Assembly: GCA_964561005.1 (NCBI GenBank)
Contig: CAZLNO010000057.1
Location: 1-25,478 of the forward strand
Direction of reading: 5' to 3'
Length of the DNA stretch: 25,478 nt
Source of the DNA: CAZLNO01 sp964561005
Lineage (GTDB): Bacteria > Pseudomonadota > Alphaproteobacteria > Kiloniellales > Rhodovibrionaceae
Both the position numbers and the translations under genes were made by a program. Below are positions 1-7,247 of this stretch, piece after piece; the stretch's first letter is position 1; every line of letters begins with the position of its first letter. The notes beneath the pieces were generated by a model. It saw only the letters and a program-made list of their open reading frames with translations. It was not told the DNA's origin and did no database searches.

Positions 1-80
1 CTCAGGGAGAGGGGGAAGGCCGTCCATTCTAAACAAAATGTAAATAAATCCATCGCAACGTCGACCCCTCGATATTTACC

Positions 81-104
81 ATTCCTCAACAAAAAATTCC
101 TCAA
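81..104. repeat. 9-bp direct repeat upstream of the RTX protease gene
   Basis: The 9-mer ATTCCTCAA occurs at 81-89 and again at 96-104, 15 bases start to start, separated by a short A-rich run. It lies in the AT-richer leader (about 27-145) of the gene starting at 206. Two same-face half sites 1.5 turns apart would suit a regulator dimer, but chance or a local duplication is possible. No known consensus is recognised. Confidence 0.35.
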
Positions 105-144
105 AGGCTGCATAAAACCGATGTTGGGCAAGTAAACGATTTCT

Positions 145-173
145 TAGTCGTGCCCGACTACACGATCGATCGT
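145..173. promoter_or_regulatory. Paired inverted repeats before the RTX protease start
   Basis: TAGTCG (145-150) and CGACTA (155-160) form a 6-bp inverted repeat around a 4-base spacer. Immediately after it lies the perfect 12-bp palindrome ACGATCGATCGT (162-173). GATCGATC recurs at 194-201, just before the ATG at 206. These could be operators or a 5' leader hairpin. The palindromes are visible in the sequence; the regulatory role is inference. Confidence 0.35.
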
Positions 174-205
174 CCGCTTCACCAGGCAGGGGCGATCGAT
201 CCAGG

Positions 206-2506
206 ATGGCGTTCGATATCGGCTTCGATTTCCGCTTTGATTCCAGCGGCTTTTTTTCCGAGGGCGCGCGCGCGGCGCTGGAGCTGGCCGCCGGCGTCTG
301 GGAGGACCTGATCCTCGACGAGTTCCCCGACGTGCCGGCGGGGGTGGCGTTCTCGGTGAAGAACCCCTCCGACGGCGACTCCTGGGAAGAGGTGAGGCTG
401 GCGGAGCCGATCGACGATCTGCTGATCTTCGTCGGCGCCCAGAGGCCGCCCTTCGACATCGGCTCGGCGGAGAACGCCTCGCTGGCGCGCGCGGCGGTGC
501 TGGGCCGGGACGCGCAGGGGGACGCGCTGCGCGGGCGCGTGGTCCGGGACTTCCGGGGCGAGGGGCCGGCCAGCGACTTCGAGCCCTTCGTCGGGGCCAT
601 CTCCTTCAACCCCGACGCGGCCTGGAGCTTCGATCCGGGCGGGCCGGACCGGCTGTCCATCGACTTCTTCACCACGGCGCTGCACGAGATCGGCCACGTG
701 CTGGGCCTCGGCCTGGCGCCGATCTTCAAGGAGATCGGGCAGGGCGGCTTCGACGGGCCGAACGCCCTGGCCGTCAACGGCGGCGCGCCGATTCCCATGG
801 ACGCCTCGGGCACCCATCCCGAGCACGGCTTCGCCGGCGGCGACACCGTGATGGAGCCGCGCGCGAGCTTCGGCGAGCGCAAGCTGCCGACCGACTTCGA
901 CCTCGCGATGCTGGCCGACATCGGCTTCGAGATCGACGGCTTCGCGCCGCAGGGCCGCGCGCTCCAGGTGGTCGGCGACGGCGACGACGCGCCGGTGTTC
1001 GGCATGGCCATCGCCGACACCCTCGACGCCGGGGCCGGCGACGACGAGGTCTATGGCGGGGCCGGGGACGACACCCTCGCCGGCGGCGCGGGCGACGACC
1101 GCCTGGCCGGGGAGCGCGGCGACGACACCCTGCGCGGCGGCGACGGGGCCGACCGCCTGCTGGGGGGTGCCGGCGCCGACCGGCTGTTCGGCGGCGACGG
1201 CGGCGACCTGCTGCGCGGCGAGGCGGGGGCGGACCGCCTGGAGGGCGGCGCGGGCGCGGACATCCTGGCCGGCGGCTCCGGCGACGACACCCTGGTCGGG
1301 CAGGGCGGCGCCGACGTCTTCGTGATCGCCCCCGGCGGCGGGACCGACCGCGTGGTGGACTTCCAGCCGGGCCAGGACACGCTGCTGGTCCACCCGGATT
1401 TCGGTCTGCCGGACGGCCGGGCCGCGCTGGCCACCGTGGCGGACGCGCGGGCGCCGGTGCCGCGCCTTGAGCCGGGCGCCGGCGTCGCGGTGGAGGTCGC
1501 CCTCGACGCTCAGGCCACCGCCGGGCTCGGCGCCGACGACATCGCCATCGGCCGGCTGCTGCCCGACGGCGGGATCGACCGCGCGCCGGCGGCGGTCGAC
1601 GACCGGGTGGTGCTGGACGGCGCGGAGCCGGTGACCATCGACGTGCTGGCGAACGACCGCCACAACCCCGGCGACGACCTGGCGCTGCGCCTGATCTCGA
1701 CGCCGCTGAGCGGCGCGGCGGCGGTCGAGGACGACGGCACGATCACCTTCACGCCGCCCGAGAGCTTCACGGGCGCCACGACCTTCGCCTACCGCGTCAC
1801 CGACGACGCGGGCCGCGGCGACACCGCGACGATCACCGTGGAGCCCGCCGCCGGAACCGGAGGGCCCGACCTCCAGCTCCTCGACCTCGCCGTGCCGGCG
1901 CAGGTGGCGACGGTCTATCTGGGCTATTTCGGCCGGGCGCCCGACGCGACGGGGCTGGACTTCTGGACCGGGCAGTACGAGGCCGGCCTGGACGCCGGGA
2001 ATACGCCCGGCCGGGTGCTGGACGACATCGCCGAGTCCTTCCGGCTGAGCGCCGAGGCGCAGGATCTCTTCCCCCTGCTGGACCCGGAGGTCGCGGCGAT
2101 GCCCGCACCGGGGCAGGTCGAGGGCTTCGTCGCCGACGTCTTCGACAACCTCTTCGACCGCGCGCCCTCGGCCGAGGGCCTGGACTTCTGGTCGGGGGAA
2201 ATCGCCGAGCGCATCGAGGCGGGCACGCGCCTGGGCGACATCATCGTCGACATCGTCTCCGGCGCCCAGGACCGCGGGTCGCGCGACGGCGACGGCAACG
2301 ACGCCACCACGGTGCGCAACAAGATCGAGGTGGCGCTGGCCCTGGGCGAGGGCGACGAGGACGGCCGGGCGGGAGCGCAGACGCGGCAGATCCTGCAGGA
2401 GGTCGGCACCGAGCGGGCCAGCGTCGAGGCCGCCCTGGACGACCTCGACGCCGCCGGCCTCGCCGCGCCGCTGTCCAGCGACGCCGCCGACCCGCTGCTG
2501 GGGTGA
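206..2506 (+). CDS. RTX metzincin-like protease with DUF4214 domains
   Basis: This 766-residue acidic protein has no N-terminal signal peptide, as expected for type I secretion. Residues 1-245 resemble a metzincin: HEIGH at 160-164 supplies two zinc His and the Glu, and VMEP (M216) could be the Met-turn. The usual third His at HEXXHXXGXXH is Leu170, so the third ligand is probably displaced to HPEH (204-207), as in leishmanolysin-like enzymes. About ten glycine/aspartate RTX nonapeptides (roughly 275-372) should bind calcium outside the cell. Residues 463-545 look like a cadherin/Ig-like domain ending in the typical TFAYRVTDDAG strand. Residues 565-690 hold two DUF4214-type units (FGRAPDATGLDFW and FDRAPSAEGLDFW). 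The ATG at 206 has only a weak ribosome site. No TolC/HlyBD-type exporter genes are in the window. Domain order is clear; proteolytic activity is predicted only. Confidence 0.85.
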   Translation: MAFDIGFDFRFDSSGFFSEGARAALELAAGVWEDLILDEFPDVPAGVAFSVKNPSDGDSWEEVRLAEPIDDLLIFVGAQRPPFDIGSAENASLARAAVLGRDAQGDALRGRVVRDFRGEGPASDFEPFVGAISFNPDAAWSFDPGGPDRLSIDFFTTALHEIGHVLGLGLAPIFKEIGQGGFDGPNALAVNGGAPIPMDASGTHPEHGFAGGDTVMEPRASFGERKLPTDFDLAMLADIGFEIDGFAPQGRALQVVGDGDDAPVFGMAIADTLDAGAGDDEVYGGAGDDTLAGGAGDDRLAGERGDDTLRGGDGADRLLGGAGADRLFGGDGGDLLRGEAGADRLEGGAGADILAGGSGDDTLVGQGGADVFVIAPGGGTDRVVDFQPGQDTLLVHPDFGLPDGRAALATVADARAPVPRLEPGAGVAVEVALDAQATAGLGADDIAIGRLLPDGGIDRAPAAVDDRVVLDGAEPVTIDVLANDRHNPGDDLALRLISTPLSGAAAVEDDGTITFTPPESFTGATTFAYRVTDDAGRGDTATITVEPAAGTGGPDLQLLDLAVPAQVATVYLGYFGRAPDATGLDFWTGQYEAGLDAGNTPGRVLDDIAESFRLSAEAQDLFPLLDPEVAAMPAPGQVEGFVADVFDNLFDRAPSAEGLDFWSGEIAERIEAGTRLGDIIVDIVSGAQDRGSRDGDGNDATTVRNKIEVALALGEGDEDGRAGAQTRQILQEVGTERASVEAALDDLDAAGLAAPLSSDAADPLLG

Positions 2507-2536
2507 GGGCGGGGTGGCGGCCGCGCGCCTGCCGGC

Positions 2537-3820
2537 CTAGACCTGCCGGCCCAGCAGCTTCTCGTCGTAGGGGTAGCGGGAGAGCAGTTCCACGCCGGTG
2601 TCGGTGACGACCAGCTCGTCCTCCAGCTTGACCCCCTCGGGGCCGCCGGGCTCGCCGATATAGCTCTCGACGCTGACCACCATCCCCGGCTCCAGGATGC
2701 CGTCGCCGGTGTAGGTGTCGAAGTCGCCGGCGTGGGCGATCATGGGGGTCTCGCCGTGCATCCCCACCCCGTGGATCACGCTGGGATAGCGCTGGTCGTA
2801 GAAGCGCTCGGGGATGCGCCAGGCCTTGTCCGCCACCTCGCGGTAGCTCATGCCCGGCTTCAGGATCGAGATGTTGTGCTGCACCTGCTCGTAGGCCATC
2901 TGGTACAGGCTCCGCTGGTAGCCGCTCGGCCGCCCCGGCCCGCAGTGGAAGGTGCGCGAGAAGTCCGAATAGTAGCCGTTGCAGCCGATGGTGTCGGTGT
3001 CCAGCGCCACCAGCTCGCCCGGCCGGATCAGGCGCGAGCTGGCCTCGTTGAACCAGGGGTTGGTGCGCGGGCCGGAGGAGAGCAGGCGGGTCTCGATGAA
3101 CTCGCCGCCGTTCTTGATGACCGAGTGGTACATCCGGGCGAAGAGGTCCTGCTCGCTCACGCCCGGCCGGATCGCCGCCTCGACGTCGGCCACCGCGCCC
3201 TCGGAAGCGGCCATCGACAGCGCCAGGCAGGCCACCTCCTCCGGCGTCTTGACCGCGCGGGTGCGCAGGATGCTGGCGTTGCAGTCGGCGACCTCCAGCC
3301 CCTGCTCCTCCAGCGCCAGCGCCATCAGGTGGAAGCAGCGGTCCAGGCCCACCCGCGTCATGCCGCGGCCGTGGCTGCGCACCAGGTCGGCGATCTCCTG
3401 CGCGAAGGGCTCGGCCGAGCGGGTGTCGCGGCTGTTGACCGAGGACCAGACGACCTTCGAGGTGCGCGCCTCGTCGATCGTCTCGAGCTGCGTGGAGACG
3501 TGGGCGCTGCCCGGATACTCGAACAGGATGACCGGCCCCTCGATCGGCACGTAGATATAGCGCGTCGAGTTGCGCAGGAAGTAGCCGAACATGTTGCGGG
3601 AGCCGGTCGCGTAGCGCTGGTTGTAGGGGTCGAAGAGCACGACCGCCGCCAGCTCCTGTTCCTCCATCATGGCGCGCAGCCGCGCCAGGCGGTTGGCCCG
3701 CAACTGGCGCGGCTCGAAAGCCATCTGGAGGGAATCGGTGTTGGCGGTGGTCCCGCTGGGCACCAGCGGAAGCCGCTCGTGCATGGGCTGGGTGTGTTGC
3801 GAATCCAGTGGCTTGTGCAT
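2537..3820 (-). CDS. M24-family metalloenzyme, DddP-like
   Basis: This is a 427-residue pita-bread (M24 peptidase/creatinase) protein: an N-terminal creatinase-like domain (about 35-185) and a C-terminal metal domain (190-427). Candidate metal ligands are D274, D276, D286, H350, E385 and E400. Their spacing (2, 10, 64, 35, 15) equals the spacing I recall for the six iron ligands of the DMSP lyase DddP (D295, D297, D307, H371, E406, E421). The segment LLSSGPRTNPWF also looks DddP-like. The position matching the DddP catalytic base D377 (ligand His +6) is Gly356 here, so the same lyase chemistry is doubtful. A hydrolase or lyase acting on another small substrate is equally possible. It lies 37 bases downstream of the oxygenase gene on the same strand, so the two are probably co-transcribed. 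Later starts at M13 or M33 are possible. The family call is firm; the substrate is unknown. Confidence 0.85.
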   Translation of the reverse strand: MHKPLDSQHTQPMHERLPLVPSGTTANTDSLQMAFEPRQLRANRLARLRAMMEEQELAAVVLFDPYNQRYATGSRNMFGYFLRNSTRYIYVPIEGPVILFEYPGSAHVSTQLETIDEARTSKVVWSSVNSRDTRSAEPFAQEIADLVRSHGRGMTRVGLDRCFHLMALALEEQGLEVADCNASILRTRAVKTPEEVACLALSMAASEGAVADVEAAIRPGVSEQDLFARMYHSVIKNGGEFIETRLLSSGPRTNPWFNEASSRLIRPGELVALDTDTIGCNGYYSDFSRTFHCGPGRPSGYQRSLYQMAYEQVQHNISILKPGMSYREVADKAWRIPERFYDQRYPSVIHGVGMHGETPMIAHAGDFDTYTGDGILEPGMVVSVESYIGEPGGPEGVKLEDELVVTDTGVELLSRYPYDEKLLGRQV

Positions 3821-3857
3821 CTATGTTGAGCCTTCGTCTCCGTCTCTTGCGGTGAAC

Positions 3858-4754
3858 TCAGTCGGCCAGGGTGTCGGCGCGGGCCGGCTGCTCCTCCAGT
3901 TGCTTGCGGTGCACCTCGGCCAGGCGTCCGAACAGCTTTTGGGTGCGCTCGGCGCGGCCGATGATGTTCGGCTCCTTGGCGTAGCCGAGGATGACCGTGT
4001 GCCGCTCGGCCTCGCCCTCGACGCGGCTGACCCGGTGCAGCGAATAGCGGCCGAAGAAGATCTGCAGATCGCCGGGGCGCACGTCCAGGGTGTTCACCAG
4101 ACTGTGGTCGCCCTGCACCGTCTTCGCCACGTCCTCGAAGTTCTCGTCCCGCGGCGAACGGATGCCGGGGCAGTACTGGAACAGCCCGCCGGCCTCCGGC
4201 TCCTTGGTCATCATGGTGACGATGAACTCGTTGGTGTCGAAGTGCCAGGGGTGCTGACAGCCCGGCCGCAGCACGTTGACGACCAGCCCGGCCAGCGGGT
4301 CGGCGTACTCGAAGACCTCCTCTACGCCCAGGCAGTCGGCGATGAACTGCTGCAGCGCCGGGTCGCGGTACAGCTTGCGGATCGCGGTGTCCTGCGCGAT
4401 CAGGTCGCCGGCGACGAAGCCGTTGTTGCGGTCCTGGAACATCCGCTTGGGATGCGTCTCGGGCAGGCTTTCGTCGTCGGCGCTGTTGTACGGGTTGGTG
4501 TAGGTGTCGTTGTAGTGGCCGTGCGCGGACAGCTTCTCGGTCTCCGCCCGCATGGCCTTGAGCGCCTCGGGCCGGATGAAGTCCTTGATGACCACGCAGC
4601 CCGGATCCTCGGCCTGGTCGCGGCAGCGCGCGATCAGCTCCTTGTAGGCCGCCGAGTCGGGGCAATGAATCGGATAGGTCTCGATGTCGATGATGTCGCT
4701 GGCCGCGCACGTCCGCGCCATCGTCGACGGTTCGAATTTCTTGGCTGCCTGCAT
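3858..4754 (-). CDS. Fe(II)/2-oxoglutarate oxygenase, BesD/PhyH-like
   Basis: A 298-residue cupin-type non-heme iron oxygenase. With the start chosen here the facial triad is H171, D173 (HFDTNEF) and H240 (RYSLHRVS), and R251 is the likely 2-oxoglutarate anchor. The segments PGIRSPRDENFEDVAK and GRYSLHRVSRVEGE resemble the BesD/HalD group of free amino acid halogenases and hydroxylases. The His-His spacing (69) is close to that of BesD (67, from memory). BesD-type halogenases have Gly in place of the Asp; Asp173 here indicates hydroxylation or another oxidation, not chlorination. The start at 4754 was preferred because a purine-rich GGAAAAGGGG precedes it; an in-frame ATG at 4826 would add 24 poorly structured residues. 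It leads the minus-strand pair with the M24 gene and is divergent from a LysR gene. The substrate is unknown; a plain PhyH-family enzyme is the alternative. Confidence 0.82.
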   Translation of the reverse strand: MQAAKKFEPSTMARTCAASDIIDIETYPIHCPDSAAYKELIARCRDQAEDPGCVVIKDFIRPEALKAMRAETEKLSAHGHYNDTYTNPYNSADDESLPETHPKRMFQDRNNGFVAGDLIAQDTAIRKLYRDPALQQFIADCLGVEEVFEYADPLAGLVVNVLRPGCQHPWHFDTNEFIVTMMTKEPEAGGLFQYCPGIRSPRDENFEDVAKTVQGDHSLVNTLDVRPGDLQIFFGRYSLHRVSRVEGEAERHTVILGYAKEPNIIGRAERTQKLFGRLAEVHRKQLEEQPARADTLAD

Positions 4755-4844
4755 GATGTGCTGACCCCTTTTCCTTGGTCCAAGCCATGAAAGACGGTCA
4801 GCGGGCCCGCTGCTGGTGATGGACATTAGGGGCGACGGCCGTTA

Positions 4845-4890
4845 TGAGTAAAACGAATATGTGAAATGGCATTCATGACGGTTTGCAATA
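4845..4890. promoter_or_regulatory. Candidate LysR operator in the divergent promoter region
   Basis: The gap between the oxygenase and LysR genes (4755-4905) has an AT-richer core near 4845-4890. Within it GAAT (4855-4858) and ATTC (4871-4874) flank 12 bases, and TGAA (4862-4865) and TTCA (4872-4875) form a second dyad. This resembles the loose T-N11-A dyads bound by LysR regulators in divergent intergenic regions. The arms are short, so the exact site is uncertain. Confidence 0.3.
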
Positions 4891-4905
4891 GGTGGAGGAT
4901 AGGGC

Positions 4906-5802
4906 TTGGACCCCGAGCTTTTGCGCACCTTCGTCGCGGTGGCGGAGTGCGGCGGCTTCACCGCGGCGGCGCGGGCGCTGAACCGGACCCAGTCGGCTGT
5001 CAGCCTGCAGATCAAGCGGCTGGAAGACCGGATCGGCGAGCCGCTGTTCACCCGCACCAGCCGCAGCGTGGAGCTGACCAACAAGGGCGGCGCGCTGCTG
5101 CCCTACGCACGGCGCATCCTGCGCCTGCAGGACGAGGCGGCGGCGGCGGTCAACGCCATCGCGCAAAGCCGTCTGTTGCGGCTGGGGATCTCGGACGAGC
5201 AGGCGGCGGCCTACCTGCCCAACGTCATCCCCGCCTTCAGCGCCGCGTTCCCGGACGTGCAGCTCGAAGTCCAGTGCGACCTCAGCACGCGCCTGGTGGC
5301 GCTGATGGAGGAGGGGGCGCTGGATCTGGCGCTGACCATCCGGCACGGCCCGACGGCGACCGGCGAGGTCATCGGGCAGGAGCGCCTGGTCTGGGTGGCG
5401 CGGGAAGACTTCCGTCAGTTTCCGCTGAAGAGCCTGCCCCTGGCCCTCAACCCGGAGGGCTGCATCTACCGCGCGCACGCCCTGGCGGCGCTGGCCCGCA
5501 TCCAGCGGCCCTGGACCATTACCTTCGTCTCTTCCAGCCCGACCGGCATCAACCTGGCGGTGGACGCCGGCATGGCCGCGACGGTGAAGGCCGCGCGCGC
5601 CGTGCCGCCCGGCTGCCGGGTCCTGGACGGCGAGCCCGGCATGCCGCCGCTGCCGCCGGTCGAGGTGGAGCTGCACCGGGCCTCGACCGCGTTCAGCGAG
5701 GCGGCCGACGGCTTCGTCCGGTTGCTGCTTCAGGAGGTGGCCTCGGCCGAAGACGTCTCGGTGCTGCCCGCCGCGGCGGAAATCGCCGGCGTCGGGGACT
5801 GA
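4906..5802 (+). CDS. LysR-family transcriptional regulator
   Basis: A 298-residue LTTR. Residues 1-60 form the winged helix-turn-helix, with the hallmark segment FTAAARALNRTQSAVSLQIK and then RLEDRIGEPLF. Residues about 90-290 form the periplasmic-binding-like effector domain, starting LRLGISDEQAAAYLP. The start is TTG at 4906, supported by GGTGGAGGAT just upstream at 4891-4900; the ATG at 4866 is in another frame. It is transcribed divergently from the oxygenase/M24 pair, the classic layout for a LysR regulator controlling a neighbouring catabolic or biosynthetic operon and itself. The likely inducer is the substrate or product of that pair, which is inference. The MltB-type gene downstream is on the same strand after 83 bases but is unrelated in function. 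Confidence 0.93.
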   Translation: MDPELLRTFVAVAECGGFTAAARALNRTQSAVSLQIKRLEDRIGEPLFTRTSRSVELTNKGGALLPYARRILRLQDEAAAAVNAIAQSRLLRLGISDEQAAAYLPNVIPAFSAAFPDVQLEVQCDLSTRLVALMEEGALDLALTIRHGPTATGEVIGQERLVWVAREDFRQFPLKSLPLALNPEGCIYRAHALAALARIQRPWTITFVSSSPTGINLAVDAGMAATVKAARAVPPGCRVLDGEPGMPPLPPVEVELHRASTAFSEAADGFVRLLLQEVASAEDVSVLPAAAEIAGVGD

Positions 5803-5885
5803 TGCGTCGATTGCCCCGCGTGTCATCTTGTGGCAGTCATCATTGTCGTCTCAAGATATCGCTGTCCCGAGTCGCTGGAGGCCCA

Positions 5886-7154
5886 ATGGCGAGATTCGTG
5901 CGGTTCCCGATGGGGCGCCGGTCATGGCGCCGTCTCCTTGCCGCGTTCGCCGTGGCCCTTGTCGCCGGTGTTCCGGCGGGGCGGGCCGCCGAGCAACCCT
6001 TCGACGCCTGGCTGGAGGCGGTGCGGGCGGAAGCCGGGGCGGCCGGCATCTCGGCGCGGACCCTGGACACGGCCCTGAAGGGCGTGCGGCCGATCGACCG
6101 GGTCATCGAGCTGGACCGCCGGCAGCCGGAGTTCACGCAGACCTTCTGGACCTATCTGGAGAACCGGGTGACGCCGGAGCGCGTCCAGCGGGGCCGGGAA
6201 CTCCTGGACCGCCACCGGGGTCTGCTGAACGACATCGCCGCGGAATACGGCGTACAGCCGCGCTTTCTCGTGGCCTTTTGGGGTCTGGAGACGAACTTCG
6301 GCGACTATCTCGGCTCGTTTCCGGTCATCGGCGCGCTGGCCACGCTGGCCTATGACGAGCGGCGGTCGGAATTCTTCCGCGCCCAGCTTCTCGACGCGCT
6401 GCGCATCGTCGACCGGGGGCACGTTTCGCCGGGGGACTTCAAGGGCTCCTGGGCCGGCGCCACGGGACATCTGCAGTTCATCCCCTCGACCTTCGTGCGC
6501 CACGCCGTGGACGGCGACGGCGACGGGCGCAAGGACATCTGGGGCAACCTGCGCGATGTCTTCGCCTCGGGTGCCAACTATCTGAGCAACCTGGGCTGGA
6601 AGGGCGACGAGCGCTGGGGGCGGCCGGTGCGCCTGCCCAAGGACTTCGACTGGCCGCTGGCCACGCTGGACACGCGCAAGCCCCTGAACGCCTGGGCCGA
6701 GAAGGGCGTGCGACGGGCCGACGGCGGGCCGCTCCCGGTGGTCGACGGCATGCAGGGCTCGATCGTCCTGCCGCAGGGGCACGCGGGGCCGGCGTTTCTG
6801 GTCTATGACAACTTCCGCGCGATCCTGAGCTGGAACCGCTCGATCAATTACGCGATCGCCGTGGGGCATCTGGCGGACCGGATCGTCGGTCTGCCGCGCC
6901 TGACCCTGGGACGCGACGTGGCGAACGAGCCGCTCTCGCGCGATCAGGCCTTCGAGTTGCAGCGGCGGCTGAACGCCCAGGGATTCGATGCCGGCAAGCC
7001 GGACGGCCTGCCGGGCCCGCGAACGCGCGGCGCCATTCGCGCCTTCCAGAAGGCGGCCGGCCTGCCGGCCGACGGGCACCCCTCGCCGCGCCTGCTGCAG
7101 CGCCTGCGCAAAGCCTCGGACGATCCGGCCGACACGGCGGAAAAGGGCGCTTGA
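5886..7154 (+). CDS. Lytic murein transglycosylase, MltB-type
   Basis: This 422-residue periplasmic enzyme cleaves the MurNAc-GlcNAc bond of peptidoglycan to give 1,6-anhydro products. Residues 1-35 form an export signal: basic RRSWRR, a hydrophobic core, then a small-residue site near AGRAA. The SLT_2 domain spans about 38-335, with catalytic Glu135 in FWGLETNFGDY and the family segments GHLQFIPSTF and NYLSNLGW. The C-terminus (about 360-410) is a PG_binding_1 domain with PDGLPGPRTRGAIRAFQ. No lipobox is visible, so it is a soluble MltB-like protein. The ATG at 5886 has GGAGG at 5877-5881, a slightly short spacing; Met9 is an alternative start. It is followed by rlpA and dacC on the same strand, giving a peptidoglycan-remodelling group. 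Confidence 0.93.
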   Translation: MARFVRFPMGRRSWRRLLAAFAVALVAGVPAGRAAEQPFDAWLEAVRAEAGAAGISARTLDTALKGVRPIDRVIELDRRQPEFTQTFWTYLENRVTPERVQRGRELLDRHRGLLNDIAAEYGVQPRFLVAFWGLETNFGDYLGSFPVIGALATLAYDERRSEFFRAQLLDALRIVDRGHVSPGDFKGSWAGATGHLQFIPSTFVRHAVDGDGDGRKDIWGNLRDVFASGANYLSNLGWKGDERWGRPVRLPKDFDWPLATLDTRKPLNAWAEKGVRRADGGPLPVVDGMQGSIVLPQGHAGPAFLVYDNFRAILSWNRSINYAIAVGHLADRIVGLPRLTLGRDVANEPLSRDQAFELQRRLNAQGFDAGKPDGLPGPRTRGAIRAFQKAAGLPADGHPSPRLLQRLRKASDDPADTAEKGA

Positions 7155-7190
7155 TTGGGCGCAGCCGGCGGCGCAGGCCGGTGTTGCGGG

Positions 7191-7210
7191 CGCGATGATC
7201 GCGTTTTATT
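7191..7210 (+). terminator. Weak hairpin plus T-run after the transglycosylase gene
   Basis: CGCGA (7191-7195) and TCGCG (7199-7203) form a 5-bp stem around TGA and are followed directly by TTTTATT. This has the shape of a short intrinsic terminator between the transglycosylase stop and the rlpA start. The stem is short, so partial read-through into rlpA is likely. Confidence 0.4.
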
Positions 7211-7247
7211 CTCGGTCTCGGGCTTGAGCAAAGAGGGGGAGCCGGAC

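Noticed and set aside
1040..1320. Tandem GC-rich repeats as a possible CRISPR or satellite array
   Set aside because: They are in-frame glycine/aspartate RTX codons, not spaced identical repeats.
179..1663. Long minus-strand frame (494 codons) opposite the RTX gene
   Set aside because: It is low-complexity Arg/Ala/Val/Gly sequence mirroring the GC-rich RTX repeats, with no family motif; the plus-strand frame has clear domains.
206..2506. Calling the RTX protein a serralysin
   Set aside because: The canonical HEXXHXXGXXH third His is absent; the domain looks closer to a matrixin/leishmanolysin-like fold.
2507..2536. GCCGGC palindromes between convergent genes as a terminator
   Set aside because: The stems overlap the M24 stop codon and there is no T-run on either strand.
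2537..3820. Naming the M24 gene dddP
   Set aside because: The ligand pattern fits, but the expected catalytic Asp is Gly, so DMSP lyase activity cannot be claimed.
3858..4754. Calling the oxygenase a BesD-type halogenase or ectoine hydroxylase
   Set aside because: The metal-binding Asp (D173) is present, so no room for chloride as in halogenases, and no ectABC genes or EctD signature are nearby.
4866..5884. Reading the transglycosylase as starting at 4866
   Set aside because: The frame is open by chance through the LysR gene; the real protein begins at 5886 with a ribosome site and signal peptide.
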